NCBI GenBank assembly: GCA_033856025.1
Contig: JAWVFQ010000033.1
Span: forward strand, 124,001-188,000
Source of the DNA: AC-38 sp033856025
Lineage (GTDB): Bacteria > Actinomycetota > Thermoleophilia > Solirubrobacterales > Solirubrobacteraceae
Direction of reading: 5' to 3'
DNA length: 64,000 bases
Part shown: positions 7,372 to 17,405 of the stretch, in pieces
Numbering within the stretch: position 1 is the first letter of the stretch
How the letters are laid out: every line of letters starts with the position of its first letter
Notes under the pieces: model-generated
The model's input: the letters and a program-made list of their open reading frames with translations, nothing else
Database searches by the model: none
What the model was told of the DNA's origin: nothing
Translations under genes and position numbers: made by a program

Positions 7372-8742
7372 GTGAACACCGCCGAAATCGACCGCCGCTG
7401 GCCCGCCATCCAGGCCCATCTGCGTGCGGCGGTCCCGGAGTCGGTGCACCAGATCTGGTTCGAGCCGCTGCGGCCCGTCGCCCTGGAGGGACCCGCGCTC
7501 ACGCTGGCCGCGCCCGAGTCCCACGTCCGTTGCCTGGCCGACCGCTTCGGCCGCGTGCTCCAGACGTCCGCCGCGGCCGAGCTGGGCCCGGACGCCTCGG
7601 TCGACGTCGTGGTCGCCGGCGCGGAGGAACGCCGCCGGCCGCACACCCCGCCCCCCGACCGGCCCGGCCCCCCCGACCGCCGGGCCGGCGAGCTCAACCC
7701 CGGCTACACCTTCGACGAGTTCGTCATCGGCGACGGCAACCGCCTGGCCCACGCCGCCGCGCTGGCCGTGGCCGAGCAGCCCGGACAGGCCTACAACCCG
7801 CTCTTCCTCTACGGCCCTCCCGGCGTCGGCAAGACCCACCTCCTGCACTCCATCGGCCACTACGTGCGCACGCACGGGGCCGGGCTGACCGTCCGCTACA
7901 CGACCGTCGAGGCCTTCACCAGCGCCTTCGTCACCGCCCTGCGCGAGGGCGACATCGCGCGCTTCAAGACGGCCTACCGCGGCACGGACGTCCTGCTCAT
8001 CGACGACATCCAGTTCCTCGAGGACAAGGCCCGCACCGAGGAGGAGTTCTTCCACACGTTCAACGCCCTGCACGACACCGGCGGTCAGCTCGTGCTCACG
8101 TCCGACCGCCTGCCCCGCGACATGCAGGCGCTGGAGGAGCGCCTGCGCGAGCGCTTCGAGTCCGGCCTTGTCGCCGACATCACCGCGCCCGACGTCCACA
8201 CGCGCCTGACCATCCTGCGCAAGCGCGCCGGCCACGACCGCCTGGGCCACATCGATCCTCGGGCGCTCGAGGTGATCGCCGACCGCGTCGCCGACAACGT
8301 GCGCGCCCTGGAGGGAGCCCTGGTGCGCGTGGCCGCCTTCCACTCCCTGCGCCACCCCGGCGAGCCCGTCACGCCCGAGCTCGTCGCCCACGTGCTCGAC
8401 AAGCTCTACCCCGAGACCCGCGACCGGCGGCGGCGGGCCACCGTCGCGGTCATCCAGGCCGCCGTGGCGCAGGAGTGCGGCCTGGACGTCGACGACCTCG
8501 TCTCCCCCAGCCGCGCCGCCCGCGTCTCCTGGCCGCGCCAGCTCGCCATGTACCTGGCCCGCGAGCTGACCGACGCCACCCTCCCCGCGATCGGCCGAGC
8601 CTTCGGCGGGCGCGACCACGCCACCGTCCTGTACGCGGTCAAGCGCGTCCGCGAACGCATCGCCGCCGATCCCGATGCCTACGACCTCGCCCGGTCGCTC
8701 TCCGAGCGCCTCCACGGGCCCGATGGCGACCGGCGCGACTGA
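7372..8742 (+). CDS. dnaA: Chromosomal replication initiator DnaA
   Basis: A 456-residue DnaA. The N-terminal domain I (HQIWFEPLRPVAL) is followed by a short proline-rich linker (residues 86-106). The AAA+ core has GYTFDEFVIGDGNRLAHAAA, Walker A GPPGVGKTH (148-156), Walker B LLIDDIQFLEDK (208-219) and a sensor region TSDRLPRDM. Domain IV ends with the DNA-binding signature DHATVLYAVKRV beginning near residue 415. The linker is much shorter than the roughly 200-residue linker of Streptomyces DnaA. The GTG start at 7372 is preceded by no clear Shine-Dalgarno. Confidence 0.98.
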   Translation: MNTAEIDRRWPAIQAHLRAAVPESVHQIWFEPLRPVALEGPALTLAAPESHVRCLADRFGRVLQTSAAAELGPDASVDVVVAGAEERRRPHTPPPDRPGPPDRRAGELNPGYTFDEFVIGDGNRLAHAAALAVAEQPGQAYNPLFLYGPPGVGKTHLLHSIGHYVRTHGAGLTVRYTTVEAFTSAFVTALREGDIARFKTAYRGTDVLLIDDIQFLEDKARTEEEFFHTFNALHDTGGQLVLTSDRLPRDMQALEERLRERFESGLVADITAPDVHTRLTILRKRAGHDRLGHIDPRALEVIADRVADNVRALEGALVRVAAFHSLRHPGEPVTPELVAHVLDKLYPETRDRRRRATVAVIQAAVAQECGLDVDDLVSPSRAARVSWPRQLAMYLARELTDATLPAIGRAFGGRDHATVLYAVKRVRERIAADPDAYDLARSLSERLHGPDGDRRD

Positions 8743-8853
8743 CAGACTTGTCCACCCCGACTCCACACCCCAATGCCCGTAGCCACCGCCGTTTCCGCTC
8801 ACCTTCCACCCTCTGAACACTCCTATGACAACTCCCCTCCCCATTCTCTTTCC
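8743..8853. other. dnaA-dnaN intergenic region with degenerate DnaA-box-like motifs
   Basis: A 111-bp gap. It opens with TTGTCCACC (8748-8756), one base off the TTGTCCACA form used by Streptomyces, followed by CTCCACA (8761-8767) and further CCACC-type motifs. The second half (about 8805-8853) is pyrimidine-rich and has the lowest GC content in the neighbourhood, which could favour strand opening. In many Actinobacteria oriC is exactly here, so this is the competing origin candidate to the rpmH-dnaA gap. No complete consensus box is present. Confidence 0.4.
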
Positions 8854-9960
8854 ATGAAGCTGTCTTGTTCTCGCGAGACCCTGTTCGGACAGCTCCAGTC
8901 CGTCACTCGGGTCGCCTCCGCGCACACCGCGGTCCAGGCACTCTCCGGCGTCCAGATCCATGCCGCCGACGGCGCCGTCGAGCTGCGCGCCACCGACCTG
9001 GAGGTCGGGCTGCGCGTCCCGCTCGAGGCGACGGCGGAGCGCGACGGCGACGTCGTGCTGCCGGCGCGGCTGCTGCTCGACGTCGTCCGTGCGCTGCCGT
9101 CCCCGGACGTGACGCTCGAGCTGCGCGCCGCCGAGCAGGACGTGGAGATCACGTCGGGCGGCGCCACGTTCCACATCCGCACGCTGCGGGCCGAGGACTT
9201 CCCGCCGCTGCCCGAGGCGTCAGGCGACACCACGGTCTCGGTGCCGGCCCAGGCGTTCGTGGAGACGGTGCAGACCGTCGCTCGCGCCGCCTCGCGCGAC
9301 GAGACGCGCCCGGTCCTGACCGGGATCCTCGTCTCGGCGTCGGGCCAGGAGCTCCAGATGGTGGCCACGGACTCCTACCGCCTCAGCGTGAAGCGCACGG
9401 CGCTCGAGGCGCCGCTGGACGGCTCCTTCGAGGCCAACGTGCCGGCGCGCGCGCTGCAGGAGCTGGCGCGCCTGGCCCAGGGTGCCGGCGACCAGCTCAC
9501 CGTCGGCGTCGGGGCCAACCAGGTCGTCTTCGAGGCCGGCGGCGCCGTCCTGTCGTCGCGACTGATCGACGGTCAGTTCCCCAACTACTCGCAGCTGCTG
9601 CCCGAGGCGTTCGAGCACGAGCTCAAGCTGTCCGGGGACGAGCTGACCGAGGTCGTGCGGCGCATCAGCCTCCTGGCCCAGAAGAACGCGCCGCTGCGCC
9701 TGGCGTTCTCCGAGGGCGAGGTCACCGTGTCGGCGCAGACACCCGACGTCGGCGAGGCGCGCGAGACCGTGCCGGTCCCGTTCAGCGGCGAGGCGTTCGA
9801 GATCGGGTTCAACCCGGACTTCCTGCGCGACGGCCTGGAGAGCCTGGGCGGCGCCGACGTGGTCCTCAAGCTCATCAACCCCCTGCGCCCCGGCCTGATC
9901 GAGGCCGCGGACGGCAGCGGCTTCCTCTACCTGATCATGCCGATCAGGCTGAACGTCTGA
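8854..9960 (+). CDS. dnaN: DNA polymerase III beta sliding clamp
   Basis: A 368-residue beta clamp with the three repeated clamp domains of the family: KLSCSRETLFGQLQSVTRV at the N-terminus, DETRPVLTGILV near residue 150 and SRLIDGQFPNYSQLLP near 235, ending with the typical YLIMPIRLNV. It forms the dimeric ring that tethers polymerase. ATG 8854 was chosen over the in-frame ATG at 8773 because homology starts at MKLSCSRE and the extra residues are Ser/Pro-rich intergenic translation. It is followed by recF after 10 bp. Confidence 0.98.
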   Translation: MKLSCSRETLFGQLQSVTRVASAHTAVQALSGVQIHAADGAVELRATDLEVGLRVPLEATAERDGDVVLPARLLLDVVRALPSPDVTLELRAAEQDVEITSGGATFHIRTLRAEDFPPLPEASGDTTVSVPAQAFVETVQTVARAASRDETRPVLTGILVSASGQELQMVATDSYRLSVKRTALEAPLDGSFEANVPARALQELARLAQGAGDQLTVGVGANQVVFEAGGAVLSSRLIDGQFPNYSQLLPEAFEHELKLSGDELTEVVRRISLLAQKNAPLRLAFSEGEVTVSAQTPDVGEARETVPVPFSGEAFEIGFNPDFLRDGLESLGGADVVLKLINPLRPGLIEAADGSGFLYLIMPIRLNV

Positions 9961-9970
9961 GCCCGGCCGG

Positions 9971-11077
9971 ATGAGGGTCGCGCGCGTCGACCTGCGTGAC
10001 TTCCGCTCCTACGAGTCGGCGGAGATGGGGCTCGGCGACGGCGTCACCGTGGTCGTGGGCCCCAACGGCGCGGGCAAGACCAACCTGCTCGAGGCGGTCT
10101 ACGTCGGCTGCACCGGACGCTCGTGCCGGACGTCCAACGACCGCGAGCTGGTGCGCTTCGGGGCCGCCGTGGCCCGGGTGGAGCTGCACGCCCAGGGCCT
10201 GGACGGGCCGCACGTCATCGGCGTGGGGATCGAGCCGGGGGAGGGCAAGCGCGTGCGGGTGGACGGCGTGGCGGCCGAGCGGCTGACCGCGGTCGAGGCC
10301 CGGCCCCTGGCCGGCGTCTTCCTGCCCGACCGCCTGGAGCTGGTCAAGGGCCCGCCGGCGCTGCGCCGCGCGCACCTCGACCAGGTGGTGGCGGCGCTGT
10401 GGCCCGCCCGGGCCTCGACGCGCCGCGCGTACTCCCGCGCGCTGGCGCAGCGCAACGCGCTGGTGGCGCGGGTCCGGGCCGGCGGCGCGCAGCGCGAGGC
10501 GCTGCGCGCCTGGGACCTCGAGCTGGCCGGGCACGGGGTGGCGCTGTCCGCCGACCGCGCCGCCGCGACCGCCGAGCTGGCGCCTCGCTTCGCCGAGCTG
10601 GCGGTCGACCTGGGCCTCGACGGAGGCGCGGCGATCGCCTACCGGCCGCGCTCGCGCGCCGAGACGACCGAGGCGCTGGCCGCCGAGCTGGCCGAGCGCG
10701 TCGAGGCGGACCTCGAGCGCGGCTTCACCACCCACGGCCCGCACCGCGACGAGCTCGCCTTCACGCGCGAGGGACGCGTGCTGCGCTCCTACGGCTCCCA
10801 GGGCCAGCAGCGCCTGGCGCTGCTCGCGCTGCTGCTCGCCGAGCGCGACGCCATCGCCGTCACCCGCGGCGCCCCGCCGCTCATGCTGCTCGACGACGTG
10901 ATGAGCGAGCTCGACGGCGAGCGGCGCGAGCGCCTGGTGGCCCGCCTCCTCGCCGAGCCGGGCGCGCAGTCCGTCATCACCACGACCGACCTGGCCCACG
11001 TGCCGGGCGCCGGCGAGGACGGGGTCTCGGTCGTCCGGGTGCAGGAGGGGCGCGTGGAGGACGCGGTGGTGGCATGA
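9971..11077 (+). CDS. recF: DNA repair/recombination ATPase RecF
   Basis: A 368-residue SMC-like ATPase that loads RecA on gapped DNA. Walker A GPNGAGKTN is at residues 30-38, with the N-terminal DLRDFRSYESAE characteristic of RecF. The signature YGSQGQQRLALLALLL and Walker B LMLLDDVMSELD lie near residues 275-315. It follows dnaN in the standard order, and its TGA overlaps the next ATG (ATGA). Confidence 0.97.
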   Translation: MRVARVDLRDFRSYESAEMGLGDGVTVVVGPNGAGKTNLLEAVYVGCTGRSCRTSNDRELVRFGAAVARVELHAQGLDGPHVIGVGIEPGEGKRVRVDGVAAERLTAVEARPLAGVFLPDRLELVKGPPALRRAHLDQVVAALWPARASTRRAYSRALAQRNALVARVRAGGAQREALRAWDLELAGHGVALSADRAAATAELAPRFAELAVDLGLDGGAAIAYRPRSRAETTEALAAELAERVEADLERGFTTHGPHRDELAFTREGRVLRSYGSQGQQRLALLALLLAERDAIAVTRGAPPLMLLDDVMSELDGERRERLVARLLAEPGAQSVITTTDLAHVPGAGEDGVSVVRVQEGRVEDAVVA

Positions 11078-11382
11078 GACGCTCCGCCCCGCGGCCGATC
11101 GGCTTTGCGCTGGAGTCGCTGCGCGAGCGCCTGGAGCCCGCGACGCCGTTGGCGGCGGTCCAGCGGGTCTGGCCACAGGTGGCCGGCGAGGTCGTGGCGC
11201 GCGAGGCTCAGCCCGTCTCCGAGCGCGCCGGAACCGTCACGATCGCCTGCCGCTCGGCGGTCTGGGCGCAGGAGCTGGACCTCATGTCGCCCGAGCTCGT
11301 GGAGCGCCTCAACGGGGCGCTCGAGCGCCCGCTCGTGACCTCGCTGCGGTGCACCGCAACCCCCGGGAGGGCCCGTCCGTGA
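11074..11382 (+). CDS. dciA: DciA-like protein (DUF721), probable helicase-loading factor
   Basis: A 102-residue DUF721/DciA domain protein. The core VQRVWPQVAGEVVAREAQPVSERAG, followed by TITIACRS-type strands (here TVTIACRSAVWAQELDLMSPE) and VERLNGAL, matches the KH-like DciA fold. DciA loads the replicative helicase in bacteria that lack DnaC/DnaI. This copy is short, without the long N-terminal extension of Streptomyces and mycobacterial homologues. It overlaps recF by four bases and precedes gyrB, the usual actinobacterial order. About 185 bp separate it from gyrB. Confidence 0.85.
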   Translation: MRRSAPRPIGFALESLRERLEPATPLAAVQRVWPQVAGEVVAREAQPVSERAGTVTIACRSAVWAQELDLMSPELVERLNGALERPLVTSLRCTATPGRARP

Positions 11383-11476
11383 ACCCCACCGGTAACCCGA
11401 CCGCGCTGCGCGCACTTTTTGCTGCGTTTTGCAGGGATTTATGCGCGCTTGAAGGGCCTGGCAGAAGGGGTCGTTG

Positions 11477-11485
11477 TGCTATTCT
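11477..11485 (+). promoter_or_regulatory. Putative extended -10 (TGCTATTCT) of gyrB
   Basis: TGC followed by TATTCT matches an extended -10 and parallels TGCTATGTT upstream of dnaA. It would start a gyrBA transcript near 11492, giving a leader of about 75 nt that contains the hairpin at 11507-11540. No convincing -35 is visible. Confidence 0.4.
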
Positions 11486-11506
11486 TCTGGATACCGAAAG
11501 CGCGAG

Positions 11507-11544
11507 CCCCGACCCGCGTGCAGTTCCGGCGGCGTCGGGGTTTT
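11507..11544 (+). terminator. Hairpin plus T-run in the dciA-gyrB gap (terminator or attenuator)
   Basis: CCCCGAC (11507-11513) pairs perfectly with GTCGGGG (11534-11540) and is followed at once by TTTT (11541-11544), an intrinsic-terminator shape ending 23 bp before the gyrB start. It could terminate the dnaA-dciA transcript. If the promoter at 11477-11485 is real it lies inside the gyrB leader and would act as an attenuator. Confidence 0.5.
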
Positions 11545-11567
11545 CCATGCAGTAGACCGGAGGGCAA

Positions 11568-14027
11568 TTGGCCGAGAAGGACACCAAGCAGGACGGCGGC
11601 GAGAAGGCGCCCAAGAAGGGCGCCAAGAAGGGCAAGGCCGGCGGGTACGACGCCGCCGACATCACCGTCCTGGAGGGGCTGGAGGCGGTTCGCAAGCGCC
11701 CCGGCATGTACATCGGCTCCACCGGCCCCCGCGGCCTGCACCACCTCGTCTACGAGGTCGTCGACAACTCCGTGGACGAGGCGCTCGCCGGGTTCTGCGA
11801 CTCCGTCGTCGTGACGATCCACCCGGACAACACGGTCACGGTCACCGACAACGGCCGCGGCATCCCGGTCGCGATGCACGCCAAGGAGAAGCGCCCGGCC
11901 GTCGAGGTCGTGCTCACCGTCCTGCACTCGGGCGGGAAGTTCGGCGACGGCGGCGGCTACAAGGTGTCGGGTGGCCTGCACGGTGTCGGCGTGTCCGTCG
12001 TCAACGCGCTCTCCGAGCAGCTCCACATCGAGGTGCGCCGCGACGGCCACGTGTGGACGCAGGACTACGAGCGCGGCGCGCCCCAGGGCACCCTGAAGAA
12101 GGGGGAGGCGACCAAGGAGACCGGGACCACCGTCACCTTCCTGCCCGACGCCGAGATCTTCGAGACGCTCGACTATGAGTACGAGGTCCTCGAGCAGCGC
12201 CTGCGCGAGACGGCCTTCCTGACCCGCGGGCTGCGCATCGTGCTGGAGGACCTGCGCGGCGAGACCCGCCGCGTCGAGTTCAAGTACGACGGCGGCATCC
12301 GCGACTTCGTCGCCCACCTCAACGAGAACAAGTCGCCGATCCAGCAGAAGATCGTGTTCTTCGAGGGCGAGAGCGAGAAGGAGGGCGCCGTCGAGGTGGC
12401 GATGCAGTGGAACTCCTCCTACCAGGAGTCGATCTTCTCCTTCGCCAACAACATCAACACGCACGAGGGCGGCTCCCATCTCAGCGGCTTTCGCTCCGCG
12501 CTCACCCGCACGCTGAACCGCTACGCGCGCGAGAAGGGCGAGCTCAAGGAGAAGGACGACAACCTGGCCGGCGAGGACGTGCGCGAGGGGCTGACCGCGG
12601 TCATCTCGGCCAAGCTGCGCGACCCGCAGTTCGAGGGCCAGACCAAGACCAAGCTCGGCAACCCCGGGATGCAGGGCTTCGTCGAGACGATCGTCAACCA
12701 GAAGCTCGGCGAGTTCCTCGAGGAGAACCCGCGCGAGGCGCGCCAGATCCTCCTCAAGGCCGTCTCGGCCTCCCGCGCTCGCGCCGCCGCCCGCAAGGCG
12801 CGCGATCTGACCCGGCGCAAGTCGGCGCTGGAGAACTCGATGCTGCCCGGCAAGCTGGCCGACTGCTCGGTCAAGGACCCCAGCCTGGCCGAGATCTTCA
12901 TCGTCGAGGGCGACTCCGCCGGCGGCTCGGCCAAGCAGGGCCGCGACCGCAACACGCAGGCGGTCCTGCCGCTGCGCGGCAAGATCCTCAACGTCGAGAA
13001 GAGCCGGATCGACAAGGTCCTCCAGAACCAGGAGATCCAGGCGCTGATCACGGCGATCGGGACGGGCGTGCGCGACGAGTTCGACCTCGAGAAGGCCCGC
13101 TACCACAAGGTCATCATCGCCACGGACGCCGACGTGGACGGCGCGCACATCCGCACGCTGCTGCTCACGCTCCTCTACCGCGAGATGCAGCCGCTGATCG
13201 ACGCCGGCTACGTCTACATCGCCAAGCCGCCGCTCTACAAGCTCACGCAGGGGCGCCAGGAGCGCTACCTGGAGAAGGAGACCGAGCTGGAGGAGGTCCT
13301 CCTGGGCGACAAGTGGGACAAGTTCCATGTCTTCGACCGCCACGGCTCGGAGTTCAAGCTGACCGAGGCGCGCTGGCAGAAGTACGGCCGGCTGCTCAAG
13401 CAGTACGAGGGCTGGGCGTCCTCGCTGCGCGCCGACCAGAGCCACGAGATCGTCCAGTTCCTCGAGGAGTCCCACATCCTCGACGAGGGCGTCACCTCGT
13501 CCGACGCGCTCCTCAAGCTGCTCGACAAGCCCTCGCCCGAGGGGGAACCGTTCGAGCTGGGGGTCCTGGAGCAGGACCCGATGGAGATGACGATCCGCGC
13601 CATCGAGCGCAGGACCGGCCTGGCCGCCACCTACAGGGTGGCCCGAGCGCTCTTCGACTCCCATGACTACCGCCAGTTCCTGCGCGTCCACAAGGAGCTC
13701 TCCGAGCTGGCCGGCCAGCCGCCGTTCCAGGTCAAGCTGGGCGATCACAGCGCCGAGGCGCTGTCGTTCGAGGAGCTGCGCCGCTGCGTGCTCCAGGTGG
13801 CCCAGCGCGGCGTCAAGCTCCAGCGCTTCAAGGGGCTCGGCGAGATGAACGCCGACCAGCTCGCCGAGACGACGATGGACGCCGGCAGCCGCACGCTGCA
13901 GCAGGTGACGATGGACGACGCCTACGCCGCCGGCGAGCTGTTCTCGATGCTGATGGGCGACCAGGTCGAACCGCGACGCGACTTCATCGAGACCCATGCC
14001 CGGTCCGTGACGAACCTCGATGTCTAG
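11568..14027 (+). CDS. gyrB: DNA gyrase subunit B
   Basis: An 819-residue GyrB. A short Lys/Gly-rich N-terminal extension precedes the GHKL ATPase (VLEGLEAVRKRPGMYIGST, VYEVVDNSVDEAL, GRGIPV). The Toprim domain has EGDSAGGSAKQGRDR near residue 447 and DADVDGAHI near 520, and the C-terminal GyrA-binding FKGLGEMNADQLAETTMD is intact. Relative to short GyrBs there is an insertion after the Toprim core (the segment around HVFDRHGSEFKL). The start is TTG 11568 with a strong GGAGGG five bases upstream. With gyrA it makes the supercoiling enzyme. Confidence 0.97.
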   Translation: MAEKDTKQDGGEKAPKKGAKKGKAGGYDAADITVLEGLEAVRKRPGMYIGSTGPRGLHHLVYEVVDNSVDEALAGFCDSVVVTIHPDNTVTVTDNGRGIPVAMHAKEKRPAVEVVLTVLHSGGKFGDGGGYKVSGGLHGVGVSVVNALSEQLHIEVRRDGHVWTQDYERGAPQGTLKKGEATKETGTTVTFLPDAEIFETLDYEYEVLEQRLRETAFLTRGLRIVLEDLRGETRRVEFKYDGGIRDFVAHLNENKSPIQQKIVFFEGESEKEGAVEVAMQWNSSYQESIFSFANNINTHEGGSHLSGFRSALTRTLNRYAREKGELKEKDDNLAGEDVREGLTAVISAKLRDPQFEGQTKTKLGNPGMQGFVETIVNQKLGEFLEENPREARQILLKAVSASRARAAARKARDLTRRKSALENSMLPGKLADCSVKDPSLAEIFIVEGDSAGGSAKQGRDRNTQAVLPLRGKILNVEKSRIDKVLQNQEIQALITAIGTGVRDEFDLEKARYHKVIIATDADVDGAHIRTLLLTLLYREMQPLIDAGYVYIAKPPLYKLTQGRQERYLEKETELEEVLLGDKWDKFHVFDRHGSEFKLTEARWQKYGRLLKQYEGWASSLRADQSHEIVQFLEESHILDEGVTSSDALLKLLDKPSPEGEPFELGVLEQDPMEMTIRAIERRTGLAATYRVARALFDSHDYRQFLRVHKELSELAGQPPFQVKLGDHSAEALSFEELRRCVLQVAQRGVKLQRFKGLGEMNADQLAETTMDAGSRTLQQVTMDDAYAAGELFSMLMGDQVEPRRDFIETHARSVTNLDV

Positions 14028-14038
14028 GGGGGTGACGA

Positions 14039-16240
<2,202 letters not shown>

Positions 16241-16597
16241 TACCCGCGCAAGAACCGCGGGACGATGGGGGTCAAGACGATCACGATGACCGGCAAGAAG
16301 GGCGCGGTGCTGGGCGCCCTGGTGGTGCGCGAGCACCAGGAGCTGGTCTTCATCTCCCAGAGCGGGATGGTCCAGCGCACCCCCGTGAAGGGCATCTCCT
16401 CCCAGGGCCGGCCCGCCCAGGGCGTGCGGCTGATGAACCTGCGCGAGGACGACACCGTGTCCGCCGTCGCCCTGGTCATGGAGAGCGAGGCCGCCACGGC
16501 CGCGCCGGTCGTCGAGGGCACGCCGCCCGACATCGACCCGGACCCCGATCCCGATCCGGAGTCGCCCAACGGCGGGTCGCCCAACGGCGAGGTCTGA
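16241..16597 (+). other. gyrA: In-frame continuation of gyrA beyond the TAG (C-terminal pinwheel blades and acidic tail)
   Basis: Starting directly after the stop, YPRKNRGTMGVKTITMT and later GALVVREHQELVFISQ, GMVQRTPVKGISSQGRPAQG and VRLMNLREDDTVSAVAL are unmistakable last-blade GyrA sequence, ending with an acidic/Pro tail (DIDPDPDPDPESPN). There is no frameshift. A first ATG at 16265 could start a free 110-residue fragment, but no Shine-Dalgarno supports that. Strong protein-level conservation after the stop argues that this segment is still, or was very recently, translated as part of GyrA. Confidence 0.85.
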
Positions 16598-16612
16598 TCC
16601 GGCCCGCCGGTC

Positions 16613-16621
16613 TGCTTCAAT
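16613..16621 (+). promoter_or_regulatory. Possible extended -10 (TGCTTCAAT) for the post-gyrA small unit
   Basis: TGC plus TTCAAT has the same TGC-hexamer layout as the dnaA and gyrB candidates, and would start a transcript near 16628, just before the long Shine-Dalgarno at 16635. Weak match; offered only because a strong terminator closes a unit of about 220 nt downstream. Confidence 0.3.
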
Positions 16622-16634
16622 AGCTGGACCAGGG

Positions 16635-16648
16635 AAAGGAGGTGGTCC
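16635..16648 (+). promoter_or_regulatory. Extended Shine-Dalgarno AAAGGAGGTGGTCC
   Basis: The 14-mer matches the complement of the bacterial 16S rRNA 3' end (AAAGGAGGTGATCC) at 13 of 14 positions, and the one difference can form a G-U pair. Such full-length complementarity is far beyond what any other gene in this window carries. It sits 4 nt before a TTG that opens a 14-codon ORF. Confidence 0.7.
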
Positions 16649-16652
16649 TAAG

Positions 16653-16697
16653 TTGAGTGACAGTTCTTGCGGGACCCTGGAGGTGACCGGCCGCTAG
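16653..16697 (+). CDS. Possible 14-residue peptide behind a hyper-complementary Shine-Dalgarno
   Basis: TTG at 16653 starts a 14-codon frame (M-SDSSCGTLEVTGR) ending at TAG 16695-16697. The GGAGG core of the extended Shine-Dalgarno lies 10 nt upstream, ideal for initiation. The second half of the ORF itself contains another SD-like run, CTGGAGGTGACC (16677-16688). Nothing of length follows before the terminator at 16815-16846, so this is either a true micropeptide, a leader peptide, or an RNA that binds the 16S tail. GTG 16657 in another frame gives a 9-codon alternative. I have an unverified impression that similar gene-end/SD/peptide units recur in other Actinobacteria. No function can be assigned. 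Confidence 0.45.
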   Translation: MSDSSCGTLEVTGR

Positions 16698-16814
16698 GTC
16701 GGATGGCTGGATCCGCTTGGCGAATCCAACCCGGGACACCGCCTGTGCCGTGGCCGGAATTGGTCCCCCCGGCGTCAGTACGAGCGCGACGCAGGCTTCA
16801 TCCAGTCGGATTGA

Positions 16815-16846
16815 GAGGGGCGCCTGAGAGGGCGCCCCTCTTCTTT
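16815..16846 (+). terminator. Strong intrinsic terminator
   Basis: GAGGGGCGCC (16815-16824) pairs perfectly with GGCGCCCCTC (16831-16840) around a 6-nt loop and is followed by TTCTTT. Only the plus-strand reading has a T-run, so it ends gyrA and/or the small unit after it; it sits 11 bp before the convergent HNH gene's stop. Confidence 0.85.
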
Positions 16847-16856
16847 GCCGGGTCCG

Positions 16857-17360
16857 CTAGGCCGCGGCGGGGAGGTACTGCTTCCAGGCCGGCGGGATCG
16901 TCGGGCTCGCCACGTGGATGAAGATCTGCGGCCCCGGGCTGCGGGGCTGGCGGTGCAGCTTCATGCCGGCCTGGCGCAGAAGCTGGTCGCCCTTGCGCCG
17001 GTTGCACGGCGCGCAGGACGCGACGATGTTGTCCCAACTCGACGGCCCGCCCTTGGAGCGCGGCACCACGTGGTCCACCGTCAGGTTCCCGCGCGAGCCG
17101 CAGTACTGGCACGTCCAGCGGTCGCGGGCGAACACCGCCCGGCGGGTGATCTTGCGCCGGTGCGTGTCGCGCGGTACTCGCACGAACGTCACCAGGCGGA
17201 TGACGACGGGGCGCGGAAGGGTCAGGCTCTCCGAGCGCAGCTCCCAGTTCGCGTGCTCGACGATCTCGGCCTTCTCCTTGAGGAGCAGCACGGCGGCACG
17301 CCGCACCGTCGTCACGTTGATCGGCTCGTACGTCGCGTTCAGGACGAGCACCCGGCCCAT
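16857..17360 (-). CDS. HNH endonuclease family protein
   Basis: A 167-residue protein. The N-terminal VLVLNATYEPINVTTVRRA (residues 4-22) is typical of a conserved actinobacterial/cyanobacterial HNH subfamily. The C-terminal nuclease has CQYC (84-87), the catalytic VDHVVPRSKGG (95-105), N111 and CAPCN (116-120), i.e. a zinc-clamped HNH with all key residues present. No partner methylase or intron is nearby, so a housekeeping or repair role is as likely as defence. The start ATG 17360 has TACACT 10 nt upstream and no Shine-Dalgarno. Confidence 0.88.
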   Translation of the reverse strand: MGRVLVLNATYEPINVTTVRRAAVLLLKEKAEIVEHANWELRSESLTLPRPVVIRLVTFVRVPRDTHRRKITRRAVFARDRWTCQYCGSRGNLTVDHVVPRSKGGPSSWDNIVASCAPCNRRKGDQLLRQAGMKLHRQPRSPGPQIFIHVASPTIPPAWKQYLPAAA

Positions 17361-17370
17361 ATGCGGGCGG

Positions 17371-17376
17371 AGTGTA
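17371..17376 (-). promoter_or_regulatory. Putative -10 (TACACT) of the HNH gene
   Basis: Minus-strand TACACT ends 10 nt before the HNH ATG, giving a predicted 5' UTR of about 0-4 nt. One of the best -10 matches in the window. Confidence 0.5.
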
Positions 17377-17405
17377 CCGACCGCCCTCCTCGGCCTCGCC
17401 GCCTT

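Larger units (their letters stand above)
16598..16856. ncRNA. Putative small structured transcript between gyrA and HNH gene
   Basis: The 259-bp gap between the convergent gyrA and HNH genes holds an extended SD, a micro-ORF, a local hairpin (GGAT-C-CGC-TTG-GCG-A-ATCC, about 16709-16727), a potential long-range pair CTGGAT (16707-16712) with ATCCAG (16800-16805), and a textbook terminator. The combination looks like a discrete RNA of about 220 nt on the plus strand rather than a gyrA 3' UTR. It does not resemble SRP RNA, tmRNA or RNase P RNA in any conserved segment I can recognise. Confidence 0.4.

Noticed and set aside
16667..16921. An 84-codon frame after gyrA
   Set aside because: It runs straight through the strong terminator and into the antisense of the HNH gene; no conserved features.
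16857..17360. HNH gene as part of a restriction or homing system
   Set aside because: No methyltransferase, intron, intein or phage gene is adjacent; the N-terminal extension points to a widespread housekeeping subfamily.
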